From Gammaproteobacteria bacterium (lineage in GTDB: Bacteria; Pseudomonadota; Gammaproteobacteria; Thiohalospirales; Thiohalospiraceae): a stretch of DNA of 49,381 nucleotides. Below the pieces are notes generated by a model. The model was not told where the DNA came from and did no database searches. It saw nothing but the letters and a program-made list of their open reading frames with translations. This document shows, piece after piece, positions 10,053 through 19,269 of this stretch (position 1 is its first letter; each line of letters begins with the position of its first letter). The translations under genes were made by a program, and so were the position numbers. The stretch covers positions 1 through 49,381 of the forward strand of contig WFVH01000010.1 of NCBI GenBank assembly GCA_015491735.1, written 5' to 3'.

Positions 10053-11704
10053 TTCGTAACTGGTTCAAGAGTGGTTCCCCCTGGGTGTGGCTGTCCGCGT
10101 CGGCGGTTAGCATCAGCATTCTGCTGGTGGTGGCCCTGCTCGGATTGATAGCTGCCCGGGGACTGGTCTATTTCTGGCCCAGCCCGGTGTTGCAGACCCA
10201 GTACCAGGAGCATGGTGGCAGCAGTTACCGCCTGATTGGGGAGATCCAGGATCGTGAGAAGATCCCCGCCGCCCGGCTCACAGAGAGTGGTATGGAGCCG
10301 CCCGGTGACGAAGCATCCTATGTGCGCTATCTGTTCAAAACCGGTAACCGGGATACCCTGGGAATGGATTTCCGCCTCGTGCTGCCGGATTTCATGACCA
10401 ACATTGAATACCCCGCCGATCTGCTGGTGGTGGAGCGCCGTGAGTGGGGCAACCTGTATGGCTATCTGAAGCAGGTAAAGGAGAACGGAGAGGTCGTTGC
10501 CGAAGGCAAGGCGGCTGTCACCGAGCTTCACCAGCGATTGGAACGCGCGCTGGAGCTGTTCCGTCAGATCAGGCATATCGAAAAGGATCTCATCGGGGCC
10601 ATCAATTACCAGTTGGAACAACTGCGGCTGGAGGAGCGCAGGCTGGATCTGGACAACGACCAGGATCCCGCCAGGCGCGCCGCTATCGCTACCCAGCGCA
10701 GTGAGCTGCAGAACCGGTATCAGGCACTGGAAAAACAGCGCAACGACCTCTATCCACAATTCAATCGTGACAGTTTCACCGCCGAGATCATGGATGGAAG
10801 GGTAGTGGAGATCCCGCTGTCGAAAGTGGTGCGCTTCTATTTCCCCAATGCCATGGGGCTGGGAGATAAAATCGGCCACTATTTCAGCAAGCTGTGGGAA
10901 TTTGTCAGCGAGGAGCCGCGTGAAGCCAACACCGAGGGTGGAATCTTCCCCGCCATCTTCGGCACAGTGATGATGGTGCTGTTGATGTCGATACTGGTAA
11001 CCCCCTGCGGGGTCGTGGCGGCGGTTTATTTGCGCGAATACGCAAAACAGGGTTTTGTCGTGCGCCTGATCCGTATTGCGGTGAACAATCTGGCTGGTGT
11101 GCCGTCCATTGTCTACGGCGTGTTCGGCCTCGGGTTCTTTGTCTATTTTCTTGGCGGCAATATCGATGCACTGTTTTATCCCGAGGCCCAGCCGAGTCCC
11201 ACTTTCGGCACGCCGGGAATACTGTGGTCATCCATCACCCTGGCCCTGCTTACCCTGCCGGTGGTTATCGTTGCTACCGAAGAGGGGTTGTCGCGGGTGC
11301 CACGTTCCATCCGGGAAGGGAGTCTGGCGCTGGGCGCCACCAAGGCGGAAACCCTGTGGCGCACCGTACTGCCGATGGCCAGCCCGGCGATGATGACCGG
11401 GCTGATCCTGGCCGTTGCACGGGCCGCCGGCGAGGTGGCCCCGCTGATGCTGGTCGGGGTGGTCAAGCTGGCGCCCTCCCTGCCGCTGGATGGCAACGCC
11501 CCGTACCTGCACCTGGACCGGAAATTCATGCACCTGGGTTTTCATATCTATGATGTCGGCTTCCAAAGCCCCAATGTGGAAGCGGCACGGCCGCTGGTGT
11601 ATGCAACCGCCCTGCTGCTGGTACTGGTTATCATTGTTCTGAACCTGGCGGCAATCCACATCCGTAACCGTTTGCGCGAAAAGTACCGCACACTGGAGTC
11701 CTGA
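10049..11704 (+). CDS. pstA: Phosphate ABC transporter permease PstA, long form
   Basis: PstA is the second permease subunit. After a first membrane helix (residues about 12-37) there is a periplasmic insertion of about 230 residues. Part of it (about 160-235: [20 protein letters not shown] onward to [10 protein letters not shown]) is charged and heptad-like, a likely coiled coil. The permease core follows with several helices, the [18 protein letters not shown] segment and the coupling loop [20 protein letters not shown] near residue 425. At 551 residues it is much longer than E. coli PstA (about 300) and matches the enlarged partner PstC, so the two insertions probably contact one another. 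The start overlaps the pstC stop (ATGA). Confidence 0.93.
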   Translation: MIRNWFKSGSPWVWLSASAVSISILLVVALLGLIAARGLVYFWPSPVLQTQYQEHGGSSYRLIGEIQDREKIPAARLTESGMEPPGDEASYVRYLFKTGNRDTLGMDFRLVLPDFMTNIEYPADLLVVERREWGNLYGYLKQVKENGEVVAEGKAAVTELHQRLERALELFRQIRHIEKDLIGAINYQLEQLRLEERRLDLDNDQDPARRAAIATQRSELQNRYQALEKQRNDLYPQFNRDSFTAEIMDGRVVEIPLSKVVRFYFPNAMGLGDKIGHYFSKLWEFVSEEPREANTEGGIFPAIFGTVMMVLLMSILVTPCGVVAAVYLREYAKQGFVVRLIRIAVNNLAGVPSIVYGVFGLGFFVYFLGGNIDALFYPEAQPSPTFGTPGILWSSITLALLTLPVVIVATEEGLSRVPRSIREGSLALGATKAETLWRTVLPMASPAMMTGLILAVARAAGEVAPLMLVGVVKLAPSLPLDGNAPYLHLDRKFMHLGFHIYDVGFQSPNVEAARPLVYATALLLVLVIIVLNLAAIHIRNRLREKYRTLES

Positions 11705-11711
11705 TAGTTCC

Positions 11712-12551
11712 ATGCACGAAAACAACACCAACGTTCCCACTGTCGATGTCAGCGCCCTGCGAGGGAGTTCTGCGCCAGCCGGCTCTCTGGATGATGAAGC
11801 CATCGCCCTGCAGGTCAAAAACCTGGATTTTTACTACGGCAGCAGCAAGGCGCTGAAAAATATCAACATGGTCATCCCGCAGAACCGGGTAACCGCCTTT
11901 ATTGGGCCCAGCGGTTGCGGAAAGTCCACGCTGTTGCGCTGCTTTAACCGGATGAATGATCTAATCGATGATATCCGTATCGAAGGTGAAATTTTGCTGC
12001 ACGGGCAGAATATCTATGACAGGGCGGTCAATGTGGCCAGCCTGCGCCGCCGGGTGGGAATGGTGTTCCAGAAGCCCAATCCGTTTCCCAAGTCCATTTT
12101 TGAAAACGTCGCCTACGGCCTGCGTATTCAGGGAACCAACGATCGCCGCCGCCTGGCTGAGGTGGTGGAGAAATCACTCAAGGGGGCGGCGCTCTGGGAC
12201 GAGGTCAAGGATCGGCTGGAGGACAACGCGCTGGGACTCTCCGGCGGCCAGCAACAACGGCTGGTAATTGCGCGCGCCATCGCTATCGAACCGGAAGTGC
12301 TGCTGCTGGACGAACCGGCCTCGGCGCTGGATCCAATCTCCACCCTCAAGCTGGAGGAGCTGATCTATGAGCTGAAATCCCGCTACACTATTATTATCGT
12401 TACCCACAACATGCAGCAGGCAGCGCGGGTCTCCGACTACTGCACCTTTCTGTTGCTGGGTGAGCTGATTGAGATGGCGAATACCAACACCCTGTTTACC
12501 AACCCGCAACAGAAACAGACCGAAGACTATATCACCGGCCGATACGGATAG
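11712..12551 (+). CDS. pstB: Phosphate ABC transporter ATP-binding protein
   Basis: PstB is the ATPase that powers phosphate import. All ABC landmarks are present: Walker [10 protein letters not shown] (about residue 67), Q-loop [12 protein letters not shown], signature LSGGQQQR (about 176), Walker [15 protein letters not shown] and switch His in [14 protein letters not shown]. An N-terminal extension of about 30 residues precedes the ABC fold. Most PstB have DEPTSALDP; here the T is replaced by A, a neutral-looking change. The gene begins 8 bp after pstA and is followed 5 bp later by phoU. Confidence 0.97.
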   Translation: MHENNTNVPTVDVSALRGSSAPAGSLDDEAIALQVKNLDFYYGSSKALKNINMVIPQNRVTAFIGPSGCGKSTLLRCFNRMNDLIDDIRIEGEILLHGQNIYDRAVNVASLRRRVGMVFQKPNPFPKSIFENVAYGLRIQGTNDRRRLAEVVEKSLKGAALWDEVKDRLEDNALGLSGGQQQRLVIARAIAIEPEVLLLDEPASALDPISTLKLEELIYELKSRYTIIIVTHNMQQAARVSDYCTFLLLGELIEMANTNTLFTNPQQKQTEDYITGRYG

Positions 12552-12555
12552 CACC

Positions 12556-13272
12556 ATGAACGATACAACACTTCCGCACCATATCTCGCAACAGTTCGAC
12601 GCCGATCTGGAAGAGGTTCGCAACAACGTCCTTGCCATGGGCGGCATCGTGGAGCAGCAGCTCGCCAATGCGTTGGCCGCACTCACTGAAAACGATGTTC
12701 GCCTGGGTGAAACGGTGGTTACCAATGACTACAAGGTCAATGCGCTGGAGGTCACCATCGACGAGGAGTGTAACCGCATTCTGGCGCTGCGCCAGCCCAC
12801 CGCCATCGATCTGCGGCTGATTGTCGCCATCATCAAGACGATTACCGATCTGGAGCGTATCGGTGATGAGGCGGAAAAGATTGGCCATCTTGCCGTGCAG
12901 TTGGCGGATCAGGGGGGGCATGACAAATTCAGCGCCCTGGCCCATCTTGGCGATCATGCGCGCAGCATGGTTCACGAAGCCCTCGACGCCTTCGCCCGTC
13001 TGGATGTGGAGCAGGCCATCCAGGTGGTAAAAAAGGATCTGAAAACCGACAAGGAGTATGAGGCTATCTCCCGCCAGTTGATAACCTTCATGATGGAGGA
13101 TCCGCGCTCAATCAGCCGTTTTCTCAACGTGATGTGGGCGGCGCGCTCCCTGGAGCGTATTGGCGATCATGCCCGTAACATCTGTGAGTACATCATCTAT
13201 CTGGTAAAGGGAAAGGATGTCCGTCACACCAGTCTGGAACAGATGGAGCAGGCGGCGCGGGAGCCGCGTTAG
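12556..13272 (+). CDS. phoU: Phosphate-specific transport system accessory protein PhoU
   Basis: PhoU links Pst transporter activity to the PhoR/PhoB two-component system and represses the Pho regulon when phosphate is plentiful. I set the start at the ATG at 12556 (MNDTTLPHHISQQFDADLEE), because an upstream in-frame ATG at 12469 lies deep inside pstB. The 238 residues form the usual pair of three-helix bundles. The metal/regulatory motifs appear as LERIGDEAEKIGHLA (about residue 100) and its second-half counterpart LERIGDHARNICEYI (about residue 203). The stop codon overlaps by 4 bp with the stop of the convergent ATPase-PglZ fusion gene. Confidence 0.96.
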   Translation: MNDTTLPHHISQQFDADLEEVRNNVLAMGGIVEQQLANALAALTENDVRLGETVVTNDYKVNALEVTIDEECNRILALRQPTAIDLRLIVAIIKTITDLERIGDEAEKIGHLAVQLADQGGHDKFSALAHLGDHARSMVHEALDAFARLDVEQAIQVVKKDLKTDKEYEAISRQLITFMMEDPRSISRFLNVMWAARSLERIGDHARNICEYIIYLVKGKDVRHTSLEQMEQAAREPR

Positions 13273-16200
13273 ATCTGTCCCTGCTTCCCATGCGGAGCGC
13301 AGTGCCATACAGGAACCACTCGCTCCAGAGTGGAGTCGCCGCCATGGGAGTAGCCGTCACCGCTGCTGGTCATGCGAAAACCGTGATCCGCAAAGATCAG
13401 CAGGGGTCTCCCGGGATCCAGGCGTGACAACAACCGCCTTGCGGAAATGCGCAGCTCCGCGCTGATTCGAATCACCAGTTCATCGAAATCCGCCGATGCC
13501 GCGTGGATCAGTTCGTCAACAATATCCATCTTCTCCAGCGAGTGGTTGATACCTGCATCCAGTAGCTGGCGGTAGCAGCCATCGGTGGTGGTATCGGCAG
13601 AGACTTCGGCGAAAGAGACAACGGGCGGTTTCCAGGCGGAAAGTATTTCACCGATAACATGCCGTAGCGGTTCCAGCAGTGGCAGCCCCAGGCAGTCGAT
13701 CAGCAGCCATTGGGCGCCAGCGTGCTGCTGCAGCACGTCAGGAAGGGAGGGAACTCCTGACAAGGGGGTGGCCGCCATCTTGTTCAACCACTCGAACCAG
13801 CCAGTACCGGCCAGCCGTTGCAGGGTAGTGGAGTGACGGTACAGGGTGGCAATGCTCCGAGCCAGATCCGTTGGTGTGGCAGGGCGCTGCCGGTCGCGCA
13901 GCAGCTGTACCGCCCGCACAACCGAGTTCTCCGGCAGTGGCTCTGCCGGTAACGGCATCCTGCCCTCCAGCAGCCAGCGGAGAATACGCTCCCTGCCCGC
14001 AGGATTGAGACCCATGTCATCCAGACGCCACAGTGTGGCAGTGCCGATCCGCTCCGGTGCGAGCTGCCCGGTAATAAGTTGCAAGGCGTTCCTGTCCAGC
14101 CCCTCGGGCAGAGGGACACCGTGGCGGATCGCCTGTTCGCCGCACCAGCGGATGACCGGTTCCGGAATGGCGCCTTTCCCGGCGAGCTGCCGGAAGCGGA
14201 TCCGCTGTCCGCCGATGCCTGCAAACAGATGTTCCAGTTTGCGCAGCAGCTGCGCCGGCTCCCAGGCCCGCTGGGTCAGCAGCTCCAGAACCACGGAATC
14301 ATCTATCTCTTTGACCAGATCGAGCCCCGACAGATGCTGATCGAGCAGTTCGATATCGCCAATCTCCGGTAGCGGTTGCGACCCCTGAAGATAGAGATTG
14401 GTGGAGTGGCCGAGTTCGATCCCTTTCTGCTGCCACTCCCGCAGCCGCGTTTTGACCCGCTCTTGCTGAAAAAACAGCCGGATCTGCTCGTCGATCTCTT
14501 CGCTCAACGCCTCGAAACGTCGCAGTTGCTCCGCAATGGGAGCGGAATTCCCGTCGAAACCACAACTGCAGACCGGTTGGTAATCAAGGTTGACCAGGCC
14601 GCGGCAGCGCAGGGAGTTTGCCTGCTGACGGCACGCCTCCACCGCAGCGAGTTGCTGCCCCAGCCCGATATGACGGCTGGTGGCCAGCGTTGAAGGTTGC
14701 CAGAGCCAGATGGGGTGCTGGCCGGTGGTTTGCCACCAGTGTTCATGGGCTGTGCGGTAGTCGCGTTTGTACTCCGCGTAAAGGGTCGTGGCCTGCTGCA
14801 GCCAGCGCTCCAGCTCCCTGGTCTGTTCCAGCGCCGGCATCTCGCCGAGCGCGGCTATCTTTTCGGCCACGGAGCCTTCGGACAGCGCCGGATGTTGCAG
14901 CAGGTAGCGGTAGCGCTCGATCTCGCCAAGCAGTTGTGTCAGCCGCTCTTCCAGCAGGATGAAGGCGTCTGTTTCCGCCAGATGTCCCTGCACCGAACCC
15001 ACCTCGTAAAGAAACTGGCGCATCCCTTGCAGCGCATCCTCCCCTTCTGCCAACGGTTTCCAGGCGGTGATGTGGGCACACAGCCGCTGCTGCAGCGCCT
15101 CCTCCCGGGGGATCTCCCGCAGCCTGTCCACCAGCCGCTGGAGGCGGGCGGCAACTTTCTGAGCCGCCTTGCGCAGCCGCTCACTGGTACGGCGCTGCGC
15201 CAGTACGTTCCACTGACGGGGAACGGGAATATCGAGTCCACCGCAAAGCAGCTCAATCGCCTGCAGTTGTCCGGCGTCGAGGGAGCTGCCCGGAACCACC
15301 TGCTCATACTGCAGCGGATTGGGGAGGGTTTCGAATGCGTCCCGGTAGGAGACATTCTGTTTGACAATGTCCAGTTCTCCCTGCAGCAGCAGGAAGATCA
15401 GCAGGGCCTTGACCTGATCCGGCACCAGGCCGTAGATGGGGTTGGCCAGATGGCGGGCGATGGTTTGTGGTGATGGACTATGCTCCAGCAGGGGCGATAC
15501 GAGGGCCACCAGTTCATGCCGTTCCAGATTGCCGGGAATAGCGTATTCACGCCCCTTGCGGCGTAGCAGCCCCATCGGAACCAGATAGGCTTCGCGGATC
15601 AGCATCACATATTCATCCGCCTGTTCAGACAGCGGATCCGCCTTGGAGGCAAACCGCATGAAACGCCGCCATGCTTCTTTGGCGAGCGGTCCGTGGGCAG
15701 GTGAAAAACGCTCAAAAGCGGGGAAGGTGCGCCGCAGCGCCCACAATGCCAGCGCCTCCAGCCACCCCTCCGGCGGACCATTGATATCGAAAGGGGGTGG
15801 CGTTTCCCGATTCCCTTCCGGGGTCAGTACCACTGCCTCCAGCCAGGCATTGCGCACCGCGCTTTGCCAGGCCGGAATACGGGTCTGGATGCGCTTTCCC
15901 AGCCGCTGCTTATGCTCCAGCCCCAGTGGATGCTCCTGGAGTCTGGCCAGTGCGGCCAGCTCCAGCAGATTTTCGCCAACCTGGATGGAGGCCGGGATCA
16001 GTGTGTAGCACTTCGCCCCGGCGGCAGCCTCTCCCCAGGGCAGGCGGATCCAGAGCTGAAGATCGTCACCTTCCACGGCTGGTTCCGTCTCACCAAACCA
16101 GACGGCGTAGCGCCGCTCATGGAAGCGCCAGCTCAAGCGCCGGTGCTGATACTGTTCGCGGGGCAGCGTGAACGGGTTGAAGCCGCTGTCGGGCAGCAGT

Positions 16201-17585
16201 GGCACCAGCAGCTCCAGAATCAGCGCCTGCTGACCACGCAGCCCGGCCATCTCCCGTTTTAGCTGTCGCTCGAAAGCGGCGCTGCCGTCATCCTTCAGCT
16301 CCAGTCGATAACCACCCCCCCGGTGCACCACGAAACGCCCCTGATCGGCGAATCGGGAAAGGATCTTCTCCATAATCTTCAGATTGCGGGCCGGATCCAC
16401 CCGGCTGGCGCTGAACAGTAGCCAGCTGGCGGCTTCGTGGGTGGTCAGGTTGTCCCGCGCCGGCGAGAGATGGACCAGCACCAGCAGTTTCAGCAGCCGT
16501 TCCGCCAGGGTGCGCAGAGCCGGTTGTTCAAACAGCGTTTCCAGATGTTTGCGGTACCAGGGGAACAGCTGCTGCGCGAGAGCGATAAACTCCGGCTGCA
16601 GCTCGAACAGATCCCGGAAGTGATCCACAATGAGATCAGGTGTTATCAGTGCGCCCCAGCTCTGATCGAGGAAGGGTTCTATGCCGCGGGCCGGATCACC
16701 GCGCAGGCTGGTCACCACGAAATCCACCACTCCCCGGGTCTGCGAGAAGCGATCCCGTATCTCTTCCAGCAGGTCGAGGGTAGCGGGATGCAACGGATAG
16801 ATGGTTTGCAGCAGCGGCAGATCCAGCGCCGCAGAGGGGAAACTTTCTTTCAACTCCCGTCCCAGATGGCGCACCGCCTCGGCATAACCGGTCTTCTTGA
16901 CCAGAATGCTGTCGGCGATCAAAGTCTGCACATGGGCCGGCGTCAACAGCAGGCGCAGCGGATAACGATCCTTGATTTTGCGGTAGAGGCTATGTTCCAG
17001 CTCGCCCGTGTGCTCGATTCCCTCCTGCATCGCCGCCAGAATCCAGAAACGGCGATCCCGCGACCACTCGCCCAGAAACTGAAGAAAACGGACATCTTCA
17101 TTGAAGGCTTGCGCATCCCCTTTGGAGCGCAGAAACTCCGATAGCTCATCCACTATCAACAGGATTCCATCCGGTGTCTGCTCCAGTTGATCCCAGATCA
17201 GACGGCGATCCCCTTCATCTACCTTCAGCCCCAGTGCGGAGCAGATGATATCCTCCAGCCGGTTACTGGCGCTGAAGTTGACCAAAGAGACCGGGATCAC
17301 CTGCACGGAGCCGGAAATCAGCTTTCCGGCGCGTAACTGCTGGGTCAGATAGGTCAGAAAATGGGACTTGCCGGAGCCGTAGTGGCCAATAAGAAAGGCA
17401 CCGCCACCTTCCCTGCGCTCGAGCAGTTGACCCAGGGCGCAGAGGTGGGTTCTGACCTCGGGCGTAACCAGAAAACTGTCACTCAGCCACTCCGCCGAGC
17501 CGCTCTCCAGATCCGTCAGACGCACGACGGTCGGATGCGGTCTGACCTCGAGCCGTTCGCGGATATTGATGATTTTTCCCGACAT
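13269..17585 (-). CDS. PglY/BrxC-like P-loop ATPase fused to a PglZ-like phosphatase-fold domain (candidate defence protein)
   Basis: The 1438-residue protein opens with a P-loop domain. Walker A is FLIGHYGSGKSHFL (about residues 65-78), Walker B is GILLIVDELSEFLRSK (about 139-154) and a sensor-like stretch is FWILAAMQEG. This matches the ATPases PglY/BrxC of Pgl/BREX defence (DUF6079-like). A long helical middle follows, with a small cysteine cluster PVCSCGFDG near residue 1050. The last 145 residues resemble PglZ, an alkaline-phosphatase-fold protein: LLIDCLG (D at about 1297), FADHGFR (D1400, H1401) and YSHGGDSTLERVVP (H at about 1414), spaced as metal ligands should be. In BREX, ATPase and PglZ are separate proteins beside a methyltransferase and others; none of those lie here. 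The start has no clear Shine-Dalgarno and lies a few bases from a truncated MITE. Domain calls come from motifs and phage-defence function is inferred. Confidence 0.8.
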   Translation of the reverse strand: MSGKIINIRERLEVRPHPTVVRLTDLESGSAEWLSDSFLVTPEVRTHLCALGQLLERREGGGAFLIGHYGSGKSHFLTYLTQQLRAGKLISGSVQVIPVSLVNFSASNRLEDIICSALGLKVDEGDRRLIWDQLEQTPDGILLIVDELSEFLRSKGDAQAFNEDVRFLQFLGEWSRDRRFWILAAMQEGIEHTGELEHSLYRKIKDRYPLRLLLTPAHVQTLIADSILVKKTGYAEAVRHLGRELKESFPSAALDLPLLQTIYPLHPATLDLLEEIRDRFSQTRGVVDFVVTSLRGDPARGIEPFLDQSWGALITPDLIVDHFRDLFELQPEFIALAQQLFPWYRKHLETLFEQPALRTLAERLLKLLVLVHLSPARDNLTTHEAASWLLFSASRVDPARNLKIMEKILSRFADQGRFVVHRGGGYRLELKDDGSAAFERQLKREMAGLRGQQALILELLVPLLPDSGFNPFTLPREQYQHRRLSWRFHERRYAVWFGETEPAVEGDDLQLWIRLPWGEAAAGAKCYTLIPASIQVGENLLELAALARLQEHPLGLEHKQRLGKRIQTRIPAWQSAVRNAWLEAVVLTPEGNRETPPPFDINGPPEGWLEALALWALRRTFPAFERFSPAHGPLAKEAWRRFMRFASKADPLSEQADEYVMLIREAYLVPMGLLRRKGREYAIPGNLERHELVALVSPLLEHSPSPQTIARHLANPIYGLVPDQVKALLIFLLLQGELDIVKQNVSYRDAFETLPNPLQYEQVVPGSSLDAGQLQAIELLCGGLDIPVPRQWNVLAQRRTSERLRKAAQKVAARLQRLVDRLREIPREEALQQRLCAHITAWKPLAEGEDALQGMRQFLYEVGSVQGHLAETDAFILLEERLTQLLGEIERYRYLLQHPALSEGSVAEKIAALGEMPALEQTRELERWLQQATTLYAEYKRDYRTAHEHWWQTTGQHPIWLWQPSTLATSRHIGLGQQLAAVEACRQQANSLRCRGLVNLDYQPVCSCGFDGNSAPIAEQLRRFEALSEEIDEQIRLFFQQERVKTRLREWQQKGIELGHSTNLYLQGSQPLPEIGDIELLDQHLSGLDLVKEIDDSVVLELLTQRAWEPAQLLRKLEHLFAGIGGQRIRFRQLAGKGAIPEPVIRWCGEQAIRHGVPLPEGLDRNALQLITGQLAPERIGTATLWRLDDMGLNPAGRERILRWLLEGRMPLPAEPLPENSVVRAVQLLRDRQRPATPTDLARSIATLYRHSTTLQRLAGTGWFEWLNKMAATPLSGVPSLPDVLQQHAGAQWLLIDCLGLPLLEPLRHVIGEILSAWKPPVVSFAEVSADTTTDGCYRQLLDAGINHSLEKMDIVDELIHAASADFDELVIRISAELRISARRLLSRLDPGRPLLIFADHGFRMTSSGDGYSHGGDSTLERVVPVWHCAPHGKQGQI

Positions 17586-17587
17586 AA

Positions 17588-17738
17588 AGCATATTCAGCA
17601 TAGTATGAAACAAGCCGGTAACTGTTCAGATTGCCCCTGAAATTCGTCAGTTCAAGGCGAAAAATGTGAGTTTACGCGTGTAAATGACCATTTTTCAACG
17701 CAGAAATGGCGGATTTCAGGGGTGAGCTGAATAGTTAC
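17588..17738 (-). mobile_element. MITE copy B, one end eroded, abutting the ATPase-PglZ start
   Basis: From 17593 to 17738 the sequence follows the 152-bp repeat almost base for base, and the right end GCTGAATAGTTAC is intact. At the left end, the outer GTAAC is replaced by AAGCA directly before ATTCAGC. No 8-bp duplication is seen (CCGACATA against GCAAACTT). The ATG of the fusion gene (17585-17583) is only about 8 bp away. This end has therefore been altered by deletion or recombination after insertion. Orientation is opposite to copy C at 18501. Confidence 0.85.
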
Positions 17739-18500
17739 GCAAACTTTAGCCTGGCGCCCAGCCTACTCCCGTTTTATCCGATGATGCAAAAAAGCCATGT
17801 AAACTGCGCACTTTTTCCTCGAACAAGGCGGGAGAGACTTGGGCAGCGACAGAGATATTTTCAGGTATTTGTTCAACGAGTTGTAGCGTTTGAAAATAGC
17901 GGTTCGGGTTGCTGCCGAAATTTGTCAATCCACACAGGTAAGATCTTTAGAGAAAAAACAAGTCATATCATGAGCTTGTAGCGCCCCACCCGATCCGATC
18001 GCAGTAGCTCAATACGACGATTGGAGTGGATCGGATAGGACACGAACAGATTAGCCGTGTTTTGAGACAAATGAAACAGGTTTTTCCGGAGAAGAGCTTC
18101 GACGGCCGGGCAGGTGCTGAATTTCAGCCCGGAAAGTCCATTTTCGCGTTTTGGCCCTGTCATTCTGCATGATGGCAGCTCATTTGCGCTGAAGCCCTGC
18201 CGCGGTGGAGCTGTTGAGCGAACGAACCCAATCGGTGTTTGTCAACATAGTTTGGCCGCAAGTCCCGTATGAGAGCTACCAGGTGGGGGGAGGTCAGGTT
18301 GGCAATAACCGTCTTCTTCTGTGCTATATTGGCATTGTATATGCTTCGAGCCACCGTCATTCGAGGAGGCGGCCGCAATGATGCCATCGATAAAGAGTTA
18401 TCCCGGCCGGCCAGCACCGGCGGGCAGGCGATGGATAGCGGTATGGTTCTGTCTGCAGCGTTCAGCGAAGAGACAGGGATGGCGGTTGTCAAATTTTTTG
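17739..18500. other. About 760 bp without recognisable gene between two MITE copies
   Basis: I find no convincing coding sequence. Short open frames exist on both strands (for example minus 17746-17928 and 17963-18163, plus 18269-18523), but none matches a family I know. One plus-strand frame has GGAGG 8 bp before the ATG at 18378 (GAGGAGG), yet it continues into MITE copy C and takes its last 29 residues from it. The stretch is likely the decayed remainder of a former gene or mobile element. Confidence 0.5.
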
Positions 18501-18652
18501 GTAACTATTCAGCTCACCCCTGAAATCCGCCATTTCTGCGTTGAAAAATGGTCATTTACACGCGTAAACTCCCATTTTTCGCCTTGAACTGACGAATTTC
18601 AGGGGCAATCTGAGCAGTTACCGGCTTGTTTCATACTATGCTGAATAGTTAC
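18501..18652 (+). mobile_element. MITE copy C, 152 bp, perfect target-site duplication
   Basis: Both ends form a perfect 13-bp inverted repeat (GTAACTATTCAGC and GCTGAATAGTTAC). The flanks are identical 8-bp direct repeats ATTTTTTG at 18493-18500 and 18653-18660, which is direct evidence of transposition. The interior is a long imperfect palindrome from CCCCTGAAAT to ATTTCAGGGG, with paired AAAAATGG and CCATTTTT arms inside. It ends with a 31-bp tail containing CATACTATG. No open frame could encode a transposase. Confidence 0.93.
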
Positions 18653-18689
18653 ATTTTTTGAACGTTAAGCGTCATAAGGAAGGGCTGCT

Positions 18690-19250
18690 GTGATACAAGG
18701 CAAACTGGGTGGATGGTTTACAAGTTTTTCGAAAAGAAAGACATTGATCGAAGATATAATTCTTCTGGTTCTGCTGGTGCTATGCCTGGTGGGAATGGCC
18801 ATTACCAATTTTTCACCTGCCCGGAGTTATCGCTATTGGCTCAGCATGACGGCGGTTTTCTGGGTTGCCGGGATGGCGATCGTTTGGTCCAAAAAACCGG
18901 AACACAAGGTGCGGGCGGTGTTGCTGGTGCAGACGGCCCACTGGTTGGCGACGGCAATCGCTGTTATTGGTGTTTTTGTGCTACTCAATACGGGGCGGCT
19001 GAACTACGAAACCACCGGGTTGGTTCTGCTGTTGGTTCTCGGCCTGGCCGTGTTTCTGGATGGCTACCGGATTAGCTGGCGATTGAGCCTGCTGGGTATC
19101 ATGCTGGGTATTTCGTCTATTCTGGCCGCATTGGTTGAGCAATATATATGGATAATCACGTTTGGCTCGCTTGCGGCGCTGGTCGCCATCATCCTGTGGG
19201 AGCGTTTCTGGAGCCGCCGAACCTTGTTGCGTGAGCAGAAATTGAAGTGA
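18690..19250 (+). CDS. Unknown small integral membrane protein
   Basis: The 186-residue protein starts at a GTG (18690) with AAGGAAGG placed 6 bases upstream, which supports the start. Five or six hydrophobic helices are visible: DIILLVLLVLCLVGMAI, YWLSMTAVFWVAGMAIVW, TAHWLATAIAVIGVFVLL, TTGLVLLLVLGLAVFLDGY, LLGIMLGISSILAALV and WIITFGSLAALVAIILWERF. The ends are basic. I do not recognise a family. It lies just downstream of MITE copy C and runs tail to tail into the SCO-family gene 19 bp away, so it has no operon partner that would suggest a role. Confidence 0.75.
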   Translation: MIQGKLGGWFTSFSKRKTLIEDIILLVLLVLCLVGMAITNFSPARSYRYWLSMTAVFWVAGMAIVWSKKPEHKVRAVLLVQTAHWLATAIAVIGVFVLLNTGRLNYETTGLVLLLVLGLAVFLDGYRISWRLSLLGIMLGISSILAALVEQYIWIITFGSLAALVAIILWERFWSRRTLLREQKLK

Positions 19251-19269
19251 GAGGCAGGGTGAAGCGGGG

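Noticed and set aside
18269-18523. Possible 84-residue protein with one hydrophobic helix, ending in MITE copy C
   Set aside because: No ribosome site at its start, no recognised family, and its end comes from the inserted repeat.
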